A DNA stretch of 64,000 nt, taken from Paludibacteraceae bacterium (GTDB lineage: Bacteria > Bacteroidota > Bacteroidia > Bacteroidales > Paludibacteraceae). The position numbers and the translations under genes were made by a program. Shown here in pieces: positions 9,030 to 17,700 of the stretch; position 1 is the stretch's first letter; each line of letters starts with the position of its first letter. The stretch is from NCBI GenBank assembly GCA_016937795.1, contig JAFGVV010000049.1:1-64000 (forward strand). The letters are read 5' to 3'. Below the pieces are notes generated by a model. It was not told the DNA's origin. It searched no databases and was given only the letters and a program-made list of their open reading frames with translations.

Positions 9030-9366
9030 ATTAATGCTCACGCAAAGGCGCGAAGGCGCAAATTACAAATATAACTATGTGATAATCAGTTTTAATTAAA
9101 AATGACGCAAAGAGAAAACTTAACAGTTTTCTTGGCGACTTAGCGCCTTTGCGTGAAAATAAATATTTTTTACCGAACTATTGTTAGTTAGAAAACAAAT
9201 TGAAGTATTTTATTCAAACGCAAAGAACGTGAATTTATAAAGAGGCGAACAGAACAATCAGGGAATCGGATGAAAAACTGATAGGTTTTTCTCTTTGCGC
9301 CCTTTGCGGAATATTAAATAAGAATAGAAAGAAGATATTCTCTTTGCGTTCTTTGCGTTAAATCTT
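9030..9366. repeat. CGCAAAGG-family intergenic repeats (family C)
   Basis: The gap downstream of the LacI gene is filled by several inverted and direct copies of a CGCAAAGGCGC/GCGCCTTTGCG motif (near 9040-9058, 9105-9112, 9141-9157, 9217-9227, 9293-9307 and 9341-9360). I find no credible reading frame in this 520-base gap. The copies can pair with one another into branched structures. Confidence 0.7.
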
Positions 9367-9429
9367 TAAAATATGATTTTTCACTAACTTATATAATGAC
9401 TATTATTGATTGATTTTGAATGAATTGTG

Positions 9430-10500
9430 TTATTCTTTAAAATGCAGATAATCCTCAATATTCTCTTTCATCAGAATATCAATGGGCATATAATTTACTT
9501 TATTGACTTTCTGTTTGAAAATCAACTCAGTACACAAATCGCGTACCGACAGATAAGCCTGTTTATCTGGTCGTTGTGCAATAAGAAAAGAAATCACACC
9601 CTGTTGCAGATACTTCACATTTTCGTTCAAAAGGTCGTATCCGATCAATCGAACGTCGGAATGATTCAACTCCTGTAAATGCAAAGCCAGCCTGAAAACT
9701 TTCGAATTAAAGGTAATCGCCGCACGGATATTTTCTTGGCTTTCAAACACTTCGGCAAGTGTATTCCTATTAGCCGTTTCGTCTTTGTCGTTCATTTCCA
9801 CATTAATAAGCTCAAGACTTTGCAGGCCGTGCTCTTCAATATATTTCAGAAATCCGCTTTTACGTGCCAGTGTCTGATTCGACACGGCACCTTTGCGCTG
9901 AGTACGCAAAAAAATCACTTTCGAATCGGCAGGCAAATCTTCGAGCAAAAGCCGCGCAGCCACATAACCGCTCTGAAACGAGTTCTGACCATAATAAGTG
10001 AGGAAATCAGTTTCCTCAATCATCGAATCGATAAACGAAAACGGAATGCTCTTTTCCTTCAGAATTTTCGCAAACTGCAATGTTTCATCCCTGAAAATGG
10101 GTGCCATAAGCACTGCATCGGGCAAACTGTCGGAAATTTCCTCACAGGCTGCTATAAAGGTGGTAGCATCGAACTGATTAAAATACCATTTGTCGAGTAC
10201 TATATTATATTGCAAAAATTCAGCAGCAGCCTGATCGAATCCACGTTCCACATTTGCCCAGTAATCGGTTTTAGCATGCTCGGGGATAAGACAAATAAAG
10301 CGATACGACTTTTTGGAAGCCAGCGAACGGGCTATCAGATTAGGCGAATAATTGATTTCTGTCAGCACTTTTTCAACCATTTCGCGACTTTTAGCCGACA
10401 CTTCACCCCTGTTGTGCAATACCCGGTCCACTGTACCTTCCGATACACCCGCAAGTTCTGCAATGTCTTTTATTCTGATTTTTGAATTACTCTCTTTCAT
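9430..10500 (-). CDS. LacI-family transcriptional regulator of the uronate locus
   Basis: 356 residues from the ATG at 10500; upstream in-frame codons are outside the family alignment. N-terminal helix-turn-helix IKDIAELAGVSEGTVDRVLHNRG with the LacI hinge helix SPNLIARSLASKK, then a periplasmic-binding-protein-like effector domain. It is divergent from uxaC and lies beside the whole catabolic set, so control by a hexuronate intermediate is the likely role. Two half-palindromic sites with a central CG in the divergent promoter region are candidate operators. Confidence 0.9.
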   Translation of the reverse strand: MKESNSKIRIKDIAELAGVSEGTVDRVLHNRGEVSAKSREMVEKVLTEINYSPNLIARSLASKKSYRFICLIPEHAKTDYWANVERGFDQAAAEFLQYNIVLDKWYFNQFDATTFIAACEEISDSLPDAVLMAPIFRDETLQFAKILKEKSIPFSFIDSMIEETDFLTYYGQNSFQSGYVAARLLLEDLPADSKVIFLRTQRKGAVSNQTLARKSGFLKYIEEHGLQSLELINVEMNDKDETANRNTLAEVFESQENIRAAITFNSKVFRLALHLQELNHSDVRLIGYDLLNENVKYLQQGVISFLIAQRPDKQAYLSVRDLCTELIFKQKVNKVNYMPIDILMKENIEDYLHFKE

Positions 10501-10519
10501 TTTATTAAAATTATAAATC

Positions 10520-10533
10520 CGTGTGCGTACACA
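10520..10533. promoter_or_regulatory. Candidate LacI-type operator 1
   Basis: CGTGTGCGTACACA is an imperfect palindrome centred on CG, as LacI-family operators are. It lies just downstream of the -7 box of the regulator gene, where binding would give autorepression. It shares CGTGnnCGnnCAC with the site at 10592-10605. Confidence 0.55.
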
Positions 10534-10547
10534 GTAATAATCTCTCA

Positions 10548-10555
10548 CAAAAGTA
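10548..10555 (-). promoter_or_regulatory. -7 promoter box of the LacI-type regulator gene
   Basis: TACTTTTG on the minus strand fits the Bacteroidota -7 consensus TAnnTTTG. It is about 48 bases upstream of the start codon. No good -33 TTTG is seen. Confidence 0.5.
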
Positions 10556-10562
10556 ATACATA

Positions 10563-10593
10563 TTTTGAGAATATAGAATTATTTGTATCTTCG
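10563..10593 (+). promoter_or_regulatory. Putative uxaC promoter
   Basis: TTTTG at 10563-10567 is followed after 18 bases by TATCTTCG at 10586-10593, a one-mismatch version of TAnnTTTG. Operator 2 overlaps the end of the -7 box. The implied leader of uxaC is about 250 bases. Confidence 0.45.
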
Positions 10594-10605
10594 TGGGCGA
10601 ACACG
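10592..10605. promoter_or_regulatory. Candidate LacI-type operator 2
   Basis: CGTGGGCGAACACG has CGTG/CACG arms around a central CG pair, the same arrangement as at 10520-10533. The two centres are 72 bases apart, close to seven helical turns, so a looped tetramer is geometrically possible. It overlaps the uxaC -7 box. Confidence 0.55.
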
Positions 10606-10854
10606 GTGATCAATACTGGTATTCATAAAAACAATTAAGCATTATATATCAACAACTTACAATCAAACTTACAGTTTCAGGCATTCAAATCATGTTGAAA
10701 AACATAAAATTGAGCTGCAAATTCCCTGTTAAGACCGAAAACAAGCATTGTGAGTAAGTGTATTTTTTGACAGAATAGATATAAAAAAATGACGGCACAG
10801 GACTCGAATCAAAAATTGAAATAAAAACAAAATCACAAAAAAACATAAAGAATT

Positions 10855-12261
10855 ATGAAGAACTTTTTAGACGAGAATTTCGTACTGCAGACTGAAACTG
10901 CACAGAAGTTGTACCACGAACACGCAGCCAAAATGCCCATTATCGACTATCATTGCCATCTTGTACCCTCGATGGTAGCCAATGATCACCAATTCCGTTC
11001 GATTACTGAAGCATGGCTCGGTGGCGACCACTACAAATGGCGGGCTATGCGTACCAATGGCATCGACGAGAAATACTGCACCGGTAAAGATACCAGCGAT
11101 TGGGAGAAATTTGAGAAATGGGCCGAAACTGTGCCTTACACCATGCGTAACCCGCTCTACCACTGGACACACCTCGAACTGAAAACTGCTTTCGGTATCG
11201 AGAAACTGCTTTCGCCCAAAACAGCACGCGAAATTTTCGACGAGTGTAACGAAAAACTCGCCTCTCCCGAATACACTGCCCGTAACCTTATGCGCAAATA
11301 TAAAGTAGAAGCAGTTTGTACCACCGACGATCCCATCGATTCGCTTGAGCACCATATTAAAACCCGCAACGACGGCTTTGAAATCAAAATGCTGCCTACA
11401 TGGCGCCCCGACAAAGCCATGGCTGTGGAGAGTGCACCGGCTTTCCGCTCGTATGTAGAGCAATTAGCCGGCGTTTCCGACACCAGCATTTCCACTTTCG
11501 ACGATATGATTCTGGCACTTCGCAAACGTCAGGATTTCTTTGCTGCACAGGGCTGTAAGCTTTCCGATCACGGTATCGAAGAATTCTACGCCGAAGACTA
11601 TACCGAAGCTGAGATTAAAGCCATATTCAATAAAATATATGGCGGAAAAGAACTCAGCCACGAAGAAATTCTGAAATTCAAATCGGCCATGATGGTGATT
11701 TTTGCCGAAATGGACTGGGAAAAAGGCTGGACACAGCAGTTCCACTACGGCGCTATCCGCAACAACAACACACGTCTGTTCAATCAGCTCGGCCCCGATA
11801 CCGGATTCGACTCTATCGGCACTTTCAATACTGCCAAAGCCATGTCGAAGTTCCTCAATCGCCTCGACACCAACAACAAACTGGCTAAAACCATTCTTTA
11901 TAACCTCAACCCTGCCGACAACGAAATGATTGCCACCATGATTGGTAATTTCCAGGACGGTACTGTAGCCGGAAAAATTCAGTTTGGCTCGGGCTGGTGG
12001 TTCCTTGATCAGAAAGACGGTATGGAAAAACAAATGAACTCGCTATCGGTGCTCGGACTACTCAGCCGTTTTGTGGGCATGCTCACCGATTCGCGCAGCT
12101 TCCTCTCCTACCCGCGTCACGAGTATTTCCGCCGCACGCTGTGTAACCTGCTCGGAAACGATGTGGAACAGGGTTTGCTTCCGCATCAGGAACTTGATTT
12201 TATCGGAAAAATAGTGGAAGATATTAGCTACAACAACGCTAAAAACTTCTTTAAATTCTGA
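10855..12261 (+). CDS. uxaC: Glucuronate/galacturonate isomerase
   Basis: 468 residues, full family length. Interconverts D-glucuronate with D-fructuronate and D-galacturonate with D-tagaturonate, the first step of hexuronate breakdown. Amidohydrolase-type metal motif DYHCHL near residue 32, plus family segments such as YHWTHLELKTAFG and LGPDTGFDSIGTFNTAKAMSKFLNRL (cited by its core FNTAKAMSKFLNRL). It heads the plus-strand half of the locus and shares a divergent control region with the LacI-type regulator. Confidence 0.96.
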   Translation: MKNFLDENFVLQTETAQKLYHEHAAKMPIIDYHCHLVPSMVANDHQFRSITEAWLGGDHYKWRAMRTNGIDEKYCTGKDTSDWEKFEKWAETVPYTMRNPLYHWTHLELKTAFGIEKLLSPKTAREIFDECNEKLASPEYTARNLMRKYKVEAVCTTDDPIDSLEHHIKTRNDGFEIKMLPTWRPDKAMAVESAPAFRSYVEQLAGVSDTSISTFDDMILALRKRQDFFAAQGCKLSDHGIEEFYAEDYTEAEIKAIFNKIYGGKELSHEEILKFKSAMMVIFAEMDWEKGWTQQFHYGAIRNNNTRLFNQLGPDTGFDSIGTFNTAKAMSKFLNRLDTNNKLAKTILYNLNPADNEMIATMIGNFQDGTVAGKIQFGSGWWFLDQKDGMEKQMNSLSVLGLLSRFVGMLTDSRSFLSYPRHEYFRRTLCNLLGNDVEQGLLPHQELDFIGKIVEDISYNNAKNFFKF

Positions 12262-12326
12262 TTTAGTACAATAATGACACTTTTATAACCAAATAATGAA
12301 CATTATTGAGAAAATAAGAAGCTAAT

Positions 12327-12357
12327 TTTGCAACGAAGAAATAATTCATTACTTTTG
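12327..12357 (+). promoter_or_regulatory. kdgK promoter
   Basis: TTTG (12327-12330) and TACTTTTG (12350-12357) are separated by exactly 19 bases, the canonical Bacteroidota -33/-7 spacing. The -7 box ends 38 bases before the kdgK start. kdgK can therefore be expressed independently of uxaC. Confidence 0.65.
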
Positions 12358-12395
12358 GTCAACCAATTTAAAATATATTTATTTTTATACAGAAA

Positions 12396-13421
12396 ATGAG
12401 CAAAAAGATTGTAACATTAGGAGAAATTATGCTCCGCTTGTCGACTCCGGGTAACACACGTTTCGTTCAGTCGGATGTTTTTGATGTGGTTTATGGTGGT
12501 GGCGAAGCGAATGTAGCCGTAAGTTGTGCCAACTATGGTCACGAGGCATATTTCGTAACTAAACTTCCGAAACACGAAATTGGTCAGTCGGCTGTGAATG
12601 CTTTGCGCAAATATGGTGTAAAAACCGATTTCATTGCCCGTGGCGGCGATCGCGTGGGTATTTACTACCTCGAAACAGGAGCTTCGATGCGCCCGAGCAA
12701 AGTAATTTACGACCGCGCACATTCAGCCATTGCCGAAGCTGATGCTGCCGATTTCGATTTCGATGCCATCATGAAAGGCGCTGACTGGTTTCACTGGTCG
12801 GGCATTACACCTGCCATTTCCGACAAAGCTGCCGAACTTACCAAACTGGCCTGCGAAGCTGCCAAACGCAATGGCGTAACCGTATCTGTCGATCTCAACT
12901 TCCGCAAAAAACTCTGGACAACTCAAAAAGCTCAGTCTATCATGCGCCCGCTCATGCAATATGTGGATGTATGTATTGGTAACGAGGAAGATGCTGACCT
13001 TTGCTTAGGTTTCAAACCCGATGCCGACGTGGAAGGCGGACATACCGATGCCGAAGGTTACAAAGGTATTTTTATTCAAATGGCCAAAGAATTCGGATTC
13101 AAATACGTGATTTCAACTCTGCGCGAATCTTTCTCGGCTTCGCACAACGGCTGGAAAGCCATGATTTACAATGGTAACGAATTCTACACGTCAAAACGCT
13201 ACGACATCGATCCTATCATCGACCGTGTGGGTGGTGGCGACTCATTCTCGGGTGGCGTGATTCACGGATTGCTCACCAAACCAAATCAGGGCGAAGCACT
13301 CGAATTTGCAGTAGCAGCTTCGGCATTGAAACACACGATCAACGGCGACTTCAACTTAGTTTCGATTGAAGAAGTGGAAGCCCTGGCCGGTGGCGATGCA
13401 AGCGGTAGAGTACAAAGATAA
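12396..13421 (+). CDS. kdgK: 2-dehydro-3-deoxygluconokinase
   Basis: 341 residues, PfkB/ribokinase fold. N-terminal GEIMLRLSTPG and YGGGEANVAVSCANYG segments, and the C-terminal signature DRVGGGDSFSGG with the catalytic Asp. SVDLNFRKKLW is typical of KdgK. It phosphorylates KDG to KDPG, which the aldolase encoded next cleaves. It resembles the kinase at 4022-5098, so the locus holds two KDG-kinase-like genes. Confidence 0.92.
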   Translation: MSKKIVTLGEIMLRLSTPGNTRFVQSDVFDVVYGGGEANVAVSCANYGHEAYFVTKLPKHEIGQSAVNALRKYGVKTDFIARGGDRVGIYYLETGASMRPSKVIYDRAHSAIAEADAADFDFDAIMKGADWFHWSGITPAISDKAAELTKLACEAAKRNGVTVSVDLNFRKKLWTTQKAQSIMRPLMQYVDVCIGNEEDADLCLGFKPDADVEGGHTDAEGYKGIFIQMAKEFGFKYVISTLRESFSASHNGWKAMIYNGNEFYTSKRYDIDPIIDRVGGGDSFSGGVIHGLLTKPNQGEALEFAVAASALKHTINGDFNLVSIEEVEALAGGDASGRVQR

Positions 13422-13427
13422 ATCAAA

Positions 13428-13615
13428 CAACCCCTAACCCCTAAAGGGGAACTTAATTAGTACCAAATGGTATATTTCATATCCCCTTTAGGGGTTAGGG
13501 GTAATAATTAATTACTAACATCTCTCACTTCCCTTTAAGAGTTAGGGCTTATCCTCACTTCCCTTTAGGGGTCTGGGGTCATTCTAACTCCCCTTTAGGG
13601 GCTGGGGGTTATTTT
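13428..13615. repeat. Family B repeat cluster between kdgK and eda
   Basis: At least five CCCCTTTAGGGG-type units or decayed versions, including the inverted spacer TTACTAACATCTCTCAC, which is the reverse complement of the spacer at 2.5 and 5.2 kb. It fills the whole gap between kdgK and eda. Confidence 0.85.
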
Positions 13616-13622
13616 AAATAAA

Positions 13623-14288
13623 ATGAAATTTTCAAAACTACAGGTTCTCACAGCCATGAAAGAAACCGGCATGGTGCCCGTTTTCTACAACAGCGACCTT
13701 GAGACTTCGAAACAGGTAGTGAAAGCCTGCTACGAAGGTGGCGTTCGTGCTTTCGAATTTACCAATCGTGGCGACTTTGCACACGAAGTATTTGGCGAAC
13801 TACTAAAGTTTGCTGCCAAAGAATGTCCTGAAATGATTATGGGCATTGGCTCCATTGTCGACGCTCCTACCGCAGCACTTTACATTCAGTTGGGTGCTAA
13901 CTTTCTGGTAGGGCCACTCTTCAACCCCGAAGTGGCAAAGGTAGCTAATCGTCGTCTTATCCCTTACGCTCCGGGCTGTGGCTCGGTGAGCGAAGTGGGA
14001 TTTGCACAAGAAGCAGGTTGCGACATTTGCAAAGTTTTCCCCGGCGATGTGTTGGGCGCAGGCTTTGTAAAAGGACTCAAAGCGCCAATGCCATGGTCGA
14101 ACCTTATGGTTACGGGCGGCGTAAAACCCGAAGAAGCCAACCTGAAAAGCTGGTTCGATGCAGGTGTTACCTGCGTGGGAATGGGCTCAAATCTTTTCCC
14201 TGTCGACATGATGAAAGCAAAAGACTGGGCAGGTATTACCAAACTATGCAGCGATGCACTGGAAATTATCAGGAAAGTTCGTAAATAA
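13623..14288 (+). CDS. eda: KDPG aldolase (2-dehydro-3-deoxyphosphogluconate aldolase)
   Basis: 221 residues, class I aldolase of the KDPG/KHG family. It cleaves KDPG to pyruvate and glyceraldehyde-3-phosphate. The Schiff-base lysine is in [10 protein letters not shown], the phosphate-binding loops are in VTGGVKPEE and GMGSNLF, and [19 protein letters not shown] is typical (cited in part). The usual EITLRT motif reads EFTNRG here. It is 30 bases upstream of the transporter gene and probably cotranscribed. Confidence 0.93.
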   Translation: MKFSKLQVLTAMKETGMVPVFYNSDLETSKQVVKACYEGGVRAFEFTNRGDFAHEVFGELLKFAAKECPEMIMGIGSIVDAPTAALYIQLGANFLVGPLFNPEVAKVANRRLIPYAPGCGSVSEVGFAQEAGCDICKVFPGDVLGAGFVKGLKAPMPWSNLMVTGGVKPEEANLKSWFDAGVTCVGMGSNLFPVDMMKAKDWAGITKLCSDALEIIRKVRK

Positions 14289-14318
14289 TAATATAAATCT
14301 AATTTCAAAAAAAATGAC

Positions 14319-15857
14319 ATGAGTAAATTGAATGAAGCAACTCAAAAAATGTCGCAGTATAGATGGACGATTGTAGCAATGCTGTTTTTCGCTACTACCG
14401 TCAACTATCTCGACCGACAAGTACTTTCTCTCACATGGAAAGACTTTATTGCGCCGGAGTTTCACTGGACGAACACCCATTACGGCACAATAACCTCTTT
14501 ATTTTCACTTTTTTATGCAGTAAGCATGCTATTAGCCGGACGATTTGTGGATTGGTTAGACACGAAAAAAGGCTTTATGTGGGCCATTTTCATTTGGTCG
14601 ATTGGAGCTATTTTACATGCATTTTGTGGTATTGCTACTTCGGGAATAGTAGCAGGCGAATGGTTTGTTAACTTTGAAGAAGCCCGTCACATAATAGGTG
14701 GCGTGCAGGATATTACAAAGGTTCTGAATGTAAGTGTTACGCTCTTTATATTTGCACGCTTGGTGCTTGCAATTGGTGAAGCAGGTAACTTCCCTGCCGC
14801 AATTAAAGCAACTGCCGAATACTTTCCCAAAAAAGACCGTGCTTTAGCTACGAGTATTTTTAACGCCGGAGCTACAGTAGGAGCCTTAGCTGCTCCTGTC
14901 ACTATTCCGGTGATTGCTAAATACTGGGGTTGGGAAGCGGCATTTATAGCAATTGGTGCACTTGGCTTTGTATGGATGGGCTGGTGGCAGTTTGGCTATG
15001 ACAAACCTGAAAAGCATCCTAAAGTGAATAAGGCAGAACTTGATTATATCAATCAGGATCAAATCAATGCTATAGGTGGTGAGGAAGCTGCCCGAAAAGC
15101 AGATGCTAAAAGAATCGGCTTTGCAAAAATCCTGAAATACAAACAAACATGGGCATTTGCATTTGGTAAATTTATGACCGATGGCGTTTGGTGGTTCTAT
15201 TTGTTCTGGACTCCGGCATATCTGAGTTCGGTATATGGCATGGAGTCATCCGACCCGAAAGCTCAGATTGCACTTTTCACACTTTATATGATTACACTGC
15301 TATCAATTATTGGTGGCTGGCTACCTTCATATTTTGTTGACAAACAAGGCATGAATCCTTACGCCGGCCGTATGAAAGCAATGTTGATTTTTGCGTTTTT
15401 CCCGCTTTTTGCATTAATGGCACAACCATTAGGCGCTATATCGTATTGGTTCCCTGTGATAATTATTGGTATTGCCGGAGCAGCTCATCAGGCATGGTCG
15501 GCAAACATTTTCTCCACCATTGGTGACATGTTCCCTAAAAGTGCTATTGCAACCGTAACCGGAATCGGGGGTTTGGCTGGTGGTTTAGGCTCTGTATTGA
15601 TCAACAAAGGCTCAGGAGTTCTTTTCGATTTTACACGTGGTACCACAATGTACAACAATGAAGTTGTTGTTATGACTCAAGAACTTATCGACAAAGGATA
15701 CGAATACTTGCGCCAGCCAATGGTACTTTTTGGCTTCGAAGGCGAAAAGGCCGGCTATCTTATAGTATTTTCATTCTGTGCCTTTGCATATCTGATTGGT
15801 TGGGTTGTAATGAAAACACTTGTACCTAAATACAAACCAATTGTAGTTGAAGACTAA
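14319..15857 (+). CDS. exuT: MFS hexuronate transporter
   Basis: 512 residues with about 12 predicted membrane helices. The N-terminus RWTIVAMLFFATTVNYLDRQ (cited in part: NYLDRQ) is the signature of the anion:cation symporter group that includes ExuT. VLAIGEAGNFPAAIKATAEYFP and the cytoplasmic loop YDKPEKHP are also typical. It imports galacturonate and glucuronate through the inner membrane with protons. It is longer than E. coli ExuT because of extra residues near 110-130 and near 430. It follows eda closely. Confidence 0.9.
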   Translation: MSKLNEATQKMSQYRWTIVAMLFFATTVNYLDRQVLSLTWKDFIAPEFHWTNTHYGTITSLFSLFYAVSMLLAGRFVDWLDTKKGFMWAIFIWSIGAILHAFCGIATSGIVAGEWFVNFEEARHIIGGVQDITKVLNVSVTLFIFARLVLAIGEAGNFPAAIKATAEYFPKKDRALATSIFNAGATVGALAAPVTIPVIAKYWGWEAAFIAIGALGFVWMGWWQFGYDKPEKHPKVNKAELDYINQDQINAIGGEEAARKADAKRIGFAKILKYKQTWAFAFGKFMTDGVWWFYLFWTPAYLSSVYGMESSDPKAQIALFTLYMITLLSIIGGWLPSYFVDKQGMNPYAGRMKAMLIFAFFPLFALMAQPLGAISYWFPVIIIGIAGAAHQAWSANIFSTIGDMFPKSAIATVTGIGGLAGGLGSVLINKGSGVLFDFTRGTTMYNNEVVVMTQELIDKGYEYLRQPMVLFGFEGEKAGYLIVFSFCAFAYLIGWVVMKTLVPKYKPIVVED

Positions 15858-15887
15858 GGATTTATTTCTCGTTTAATAATTTGATAT

Positions 15888-15929
15888 AAAAAAGGCTGAC
15901 ATGGAATCTAAATCCGGCCAGCCTTTTTT
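15888..15929. terminator. Bidirectional terminator between exuT and trxB
   Basis: AAAAAAGGCTG (15888-15898) pairs with CAGCCTTTTTT (15919-15929), leaving a 20-base loop. A/T runs on both sides let it serve the converging exuT and trxB transcripts. Confidence 0.75.
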
Positions 15930-15955
15930 ATTCAATTTTATCCTTTATCCTGAAA

Positions 15956-16897
15956 TCAAATTCCTTTTTCACTCAGATAGCGTTCAGCTTCGATAGCGGC
16001 CTGACAGCCACTTCCGGCGGCAGTAATTGCCTGTCGGTAATGCGGATCGGCCACATCGCCAGCAGCAAAAACACCTTCTACACGGGTACGAGGTGTTCCG
16101 GGAGTAGTTTTGATATAACCGACTTCGTCGGTTTCAACCCAGGGTTTGAATATATCAGAGTTTGGTTTATGTCCAATGGCTAAGAAGAATCCATCAATCT
16201 CTATATGTACCTGCTCCTCATCAGCCTGTCCGCGTCGTTTTAGCAGGTTGGCTCCCTGCACTACACGCTCACCGGTAAGTCCCACAGTTTCGTGTTCGAA
16301 AAGCACGGTAATCTTTGTGTTTGCCAACACACGTTCCTGCATAATTTTCGAAGCTCGCAAATATGGTTTACGCACAATCAGGTATACATGATCGGCAAGT
16401 CCGGCTAAGTATGTAGCTTCCTCGCAGGCAGTATCGCCCCCACCAACCACAGCCACTTTGCGTTTACGATAGAAAAAACCATCGCATGTAGCACAAGCCG
16501 ACACACCCGAGCCGGCATATTTTGTTTCGTCGGGCAAGCCAAGATATTTAGCTGTAGCACCTGTTGAAATAATGATAGTGTCCGCTTCAATTACTTTATC
16601 GCCATCAATGGTCACTTTGTAAGGTGCAGCTGACAAATCAGTGGCAGTAGCCATACCAAAACGAATATCAGCTCCAAAGCGTTGAGCTTGTTTTTTCATA
16701 TCTTCCATCATCTCAGGCCCTGTAATTCCATCAGGATATCCCGGAAAATTTTCTACTTCGTTGGTTGTTGTAAGCTGTCCTCCGGGTTGCATACCTTCGT
16801 ACATCACAGGATTGAGATTTGCTCTCGAGGCATAAATTGCGGCTGTATAGCCAGCAGGTCCTGATCCAATAATCAGGCAACGAACTTTTTCTGTCAT
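15956..16897 (-). CDS. trxB: Thioredoxin-disulfide reductase
   Basis: 313 residues. FAD motif GSGPAG (11-16), redox centre CATC (C135, C138) and NADPH motif GGGDTA (152-157), all at standard positions for low-Mr thioredoxin reductase. It reduces thioredoxin with NADPH in the cytoplasm. It begins 26 bases after the lolA-like stop, and the order ftsK-lolA-trxB suggests one operon. Confidence 0.95.
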   Translation of the reverse strand: MTEKVRCLIIGSGPAGYTAAIYASRANLNPVMYEGMQPGGQLTTTNEVENFPGYPDGITGPEMMEDMKKQAQRFGADIRFGMATATDLSAAPYKVTIDGDKVIEADTIIISTGATAKYLGLPDETKYAGSGVSACATCDGFFYRKRKVAVVGGGDTACEEATYLAGLADHVYLIVRKPYLRASKIMQERVLANTKITVLFEHETVGLTGERVVQGANLLKRRGQADEEQVHIEIDGFFLAIGHKPNSDIFKPWVETDEVGYIKTTPGTPRTRVEGVFAAGDVADPHYRQAITAAGSGCQAAIEAERYLSEKGI

Positions 16898-16923
16898 AAT
16901 ACTATATGTTTTACTATTTGTTT

Positions 16924-17559
16924 CTATCTTAAATCGTTTACAATAACATTTTTGTATTGCAATTTATTAAATACAAAGGTATCGTTCTGTACTTTTACAT
17001 CTTTCTTATAATTCGAAAAAGAAAGGGTTGTTGTCAATCTATTTTTATCCATCATCATTATTGAAACGGGTTGTCGGCTATTTTTGTTTATCTGCAATTC
17101 AATAAGTACAAAATCATGCTGACGAACTTTTGGCTTCATCTCAACAATGTAATTTGTTTCCGATTTCTTTTTGCTGAAACTCAAAATCGATTTAGCTTTA
17201 TATCCTGATAATATTGCAAGCGGATTTATCGATGCAAGCTCATCAAAAGTAGGCTCGGTAATAGAAACTTCGTTGCTGCCTTCCATATAAGCCCATTGAG
17301 TTCTCCCATCAAACCACACTTTAAGTTCATCTGTTTCCAATACGAATTTCTGTCCTTGCAGTGTAAAAATTCCTGAATTCGACTGCGAATTTACTTTATT
17401 TTTTTCGGTAATTTTCAATATAAAATTCGTACGAATGGCATTTTGTCTCAACGAAGTCAGCAAGTCGCGTGTAACCCTCTCAGCATCAAACTCAACCTGA
17501 GCTAAAACCGGAATTATCGAAATTATTAATATCAGAATAGAATAAGTAAATCGCTTCAT
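16924..17559 (-). CDS. LolA-like outer-membrane lipoprotein carrier
   Basis: 211 residues from the ATG at 17559, which starts a clear signal peptide (MKRF, hydrophobic core, PVLAQ cleavage region). The longer upstream frame adds 34 residues without a signal character. The body is the LolA half-barrel type: GIFTLQGQKFVLETDE, VWFDGRTQWAYM and the C-terminal TFVFNKLQY. It would carry lipoproteins across the periplasm. It follows ftsK by about 140 bases and precedes trxB. Confidence 0.85.
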   Translation of the reverse strand: MKRFTYSILILIISIIPVLAQVEFDAERVTRDLLTSLRQNAIRTNFILKITEKNKVNSQSNSGIFTLQGQKFVLETDELKVWFDGRTQWAYMEGSNEVSITEPTFDELASINPLAILSGYKAKSILSFSKKKSETNYIVEMKPKVRQHDFVLIELQINKNSRQPVSIMMMDKNRLTTTLSFSNYKKDVKVQNDTFVFNKLQYKNVIVNDLR

Positions 17560-17700
17560 ATCAATATATTTTAAAGTTTTTTCGGTATAATAATGAGTCA
17601 TAACGCAGACCTGATTTACCAAAGTATTATAAGGAGAAACGGTATTTGCAGGCTTGTACATTTTGTATACAAAAACCTTTACAAATACCGTTCCTCAATA

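Noticed and set aside
8909..9429. A tRNA or small RNA gene in the long gap
   Set aside because: No cloverleaf or conserved tRNA boxes seen; the gap is explained by family C repeats.
9679..10485. 268-codon plus-strand frame opposite the LacI-type gene
   Set aside because: Antisense shadow with no recognisable domain.
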